The notes beneath the pieces are model-generated. The model did no database searches. It was not told the DNA's origin and saw only the letters and a program-made list of their open reading frames with translations. From positions 1-15,039 of the forward strand of contig JAUVJE010000035.1 of assembly GCA_030592355.1 (NCBI GenBank): a DNA stretch of 15,039 nt, in the 5' to 3' direction. Each line of letters starts with the position of its first letter. Position 1 is the stretch's first letter. Below, piece after piece: positions 14,376-15,039 of the stretch. The stretch is from Clostridia bacterium (GTDB taxonomy: Bacteria; Bacillota; Clostridia; DUPQ01). Made by a program: the position numbers and the translations under genes.

Positions 14376-14404
14376 TTGACTGATGGGATTACTGGTATTA
14401 AACT
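14376..14404 (+). promoter_or_regulatory. Putative promoter of the lipoprotein gene
   Basis: TTGACT (14376-14381) and TAAACT (14399-14404), with 17 bp between them, match consensus at 5/6 and 4/6 positions. The leader would be only about 11 nt but would still contain the GAGG site. Confidence 0.4.
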
Positions 14405-14421
14405 TACTATACGAGGTATCA

Positions 14422-14964
14422 ATGATGGTCAAGACTTCAATCAAATTCACCACCGGAAAGTTCATTTTGCTTCAGGTGCTGATACTAACAATTTCAATAC
14501 TTCTTTTTGCATGTTCTTCGTCAATTGAAAGAAATATACAGCAGGATGATGTCGATCTATTCTATGCAAAAGCTATGGAAGCCGAAATAAAATACGGAGA
14601 TGAACCTGTTCCCGGCGTGCTGAGACCGTTTCCATCTTCATTTGCATTAACCGGCAAAGTCTTGTGGATACAGGAACCCTGCTTCGACAGCTTTGAAGCA
14701 ATGCTGCCTGCTGAAATTTATAAAGTATATGCCTTGGACGGGTATGACTGGTATACTAATGATTCTTCCGAAGTACAGTATATAATCCTTATTGACACAT
14801 ATTTCTCCCCTTCTGACGAATATGGTTTGGGCAATACGCTGATTTTTACAATAATCGACCTTTCCTACGGAGAAATGGTTTATAAGTCCTTTCTGTCAGG
14901 ATTACCGGGAGCCGCACCCCCTTTTGACGAACTTGCCGAATTGCTTGAATCCATTGTGCTTTAG
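14422..14964 (+). CDS. Putative lipoprotein, function unknown
   Basis: This protein of about 180 aa has a positively charged N-terminus, a hydrophobic stretch (about residues 13-30) and a lipobox-like LLFAC ending at C31. This suggests signal peptidase II processing and anchoring to the outer face of the membrane. Phe at -2 is unusual for a lipobox. The mature part is acidic, rich in aromatic residues and of no family I recognise. GAGG (14413-14416) precedes two adjacent ATG codons (14422 and 14425), and either could be the start. An upstream in-frame ATG at 14383 is rejected because it lies inside the putative promoter and lacks a ribosome binding site. The gene follows a terminator, so it is probably its own unit. 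Confidence 0.7.
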   Translation: MMVKTSIKFTTGKFILLQVLILTISILLFACSSSIERNIQQDDVDLFYAKAMEAEIKYGDEPVPGVLRPFPSSFALTGKVLWIQEPCFDSFEAMLPAEIYKVYALDGYDWYTNDSSEVQYIILIDTYFSPSDEYGLGNTLIFTIIDLSYGEMVYKSFLSGLPGAAPPFDELAELLESIVL

Positions 14965-14984
14965 TTTTAATTGTCAAATTATTT

Positions 14985-15024
14985 TATAAAAAAGCTACGC
15001 TTAAAAGTGCAGCTTAATTTATTT
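14985..15024. terminator. Probable bidirectional terminator
   Basis: AAGCT-A-CGCTT (14992-15002) and AAGTG-C-AGCTT (15005-15015) form an imperfect stem with one A-C mismatch and one G-U pair. On the plus strand it is followed by AATTTATTT. On the minus strand the A-rich flank gives a run of T (TTTTTTATAAAA), so a convergent gene beyond the window could also end here. It lies about 30 bases after the lipoprotein stop codon. Confidence 0.6.
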
Positions 15025-15039
15025 AATGTGTAATCTTCA

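Overview
The window looks like a chromosomal segment from a low-to-moderate GC Gram-positive anaerobe of the class Clostridia. The pointers are strong AGGAGG-type ribosome binding sites, consensus TTGACA/TATAAT promoters, a Cheo-type LexA box (GAAC-N4-GTTC) at recA, a T-box leader, a DppA-type M55 peptidase and a phenylacetate-CoA ligase/ACT gene pair. The genus cannot be fixed from the sequence alone. Apart from the first gene and the last two, every gene lies on the minus strand.

Layout from left to right. Positions 1-870 hold the 3' part of a GH2 beta-galactosidase gene (+). Positions 871-1429 are gene-free and rich in repeats: two 34-bp tandem copies, then two nearly identical 68-bp copies inside a unit of about 107 bp, with a degenerate third partial copy. 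Positions 1430-2682 hold a two-gene minus-strand operon (M55 D-aminopeptidase, then a GNAT acetyltransferase, joined by TAATG). Positions 2762-3955 hold a monocistronic MFS transporter. Positions 4025-7631 hold the operon recA-recX-rimO-pgsA. It has a perfect promoter, a LexA box on the start of transcription and a terminator after pgsA. Positions 7662-12690 hold a second operon, paaK-ACT-cinA-murJ, driven by a perfect promoter and a T-box leader with its own terminator. A small two-helix membrane protein gene (-) and a 372-aa YghO/GNAT-like gene (+) diverge from about 13 kb, and a putative lipoprotein gene (+) closes the window before a bidirectional terminator.

How the genes fit together. 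The housekeeping block (RecA/RecX recombination, RimO S12 methylthiotransferase, PgsA phosphatidylglycerolphosphate synthase, CinA, MurJ lipid II flippase) is a recognisable Firmicutes neighbourhood, but it is split between two regulatory units. One unit is under DNA-damage control (LexA). The other sits behind a tRNA-sensing leader whose specifier reads most plausibly as UUC (Phe). That specificity fits the first two genes, an aryl-CoA ligase and a tandem-ACT protein of the kind linked to aromatic amino acid metabolism. It would also place cinA and murJ under the same control.

The most interesting items are this T-box operon, including a non-consensus TGA in the usually invariant TGG of the T-box and an extra strong hairpin downstream; the SOS-type control of a four-gene run ending in rimO and pgsA; and the unexplained repeat cluster at 868-1348. 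I found no mobile element, CRISPR array, tRNA or rRNA, and no clearly new defence or biosynthetic system.
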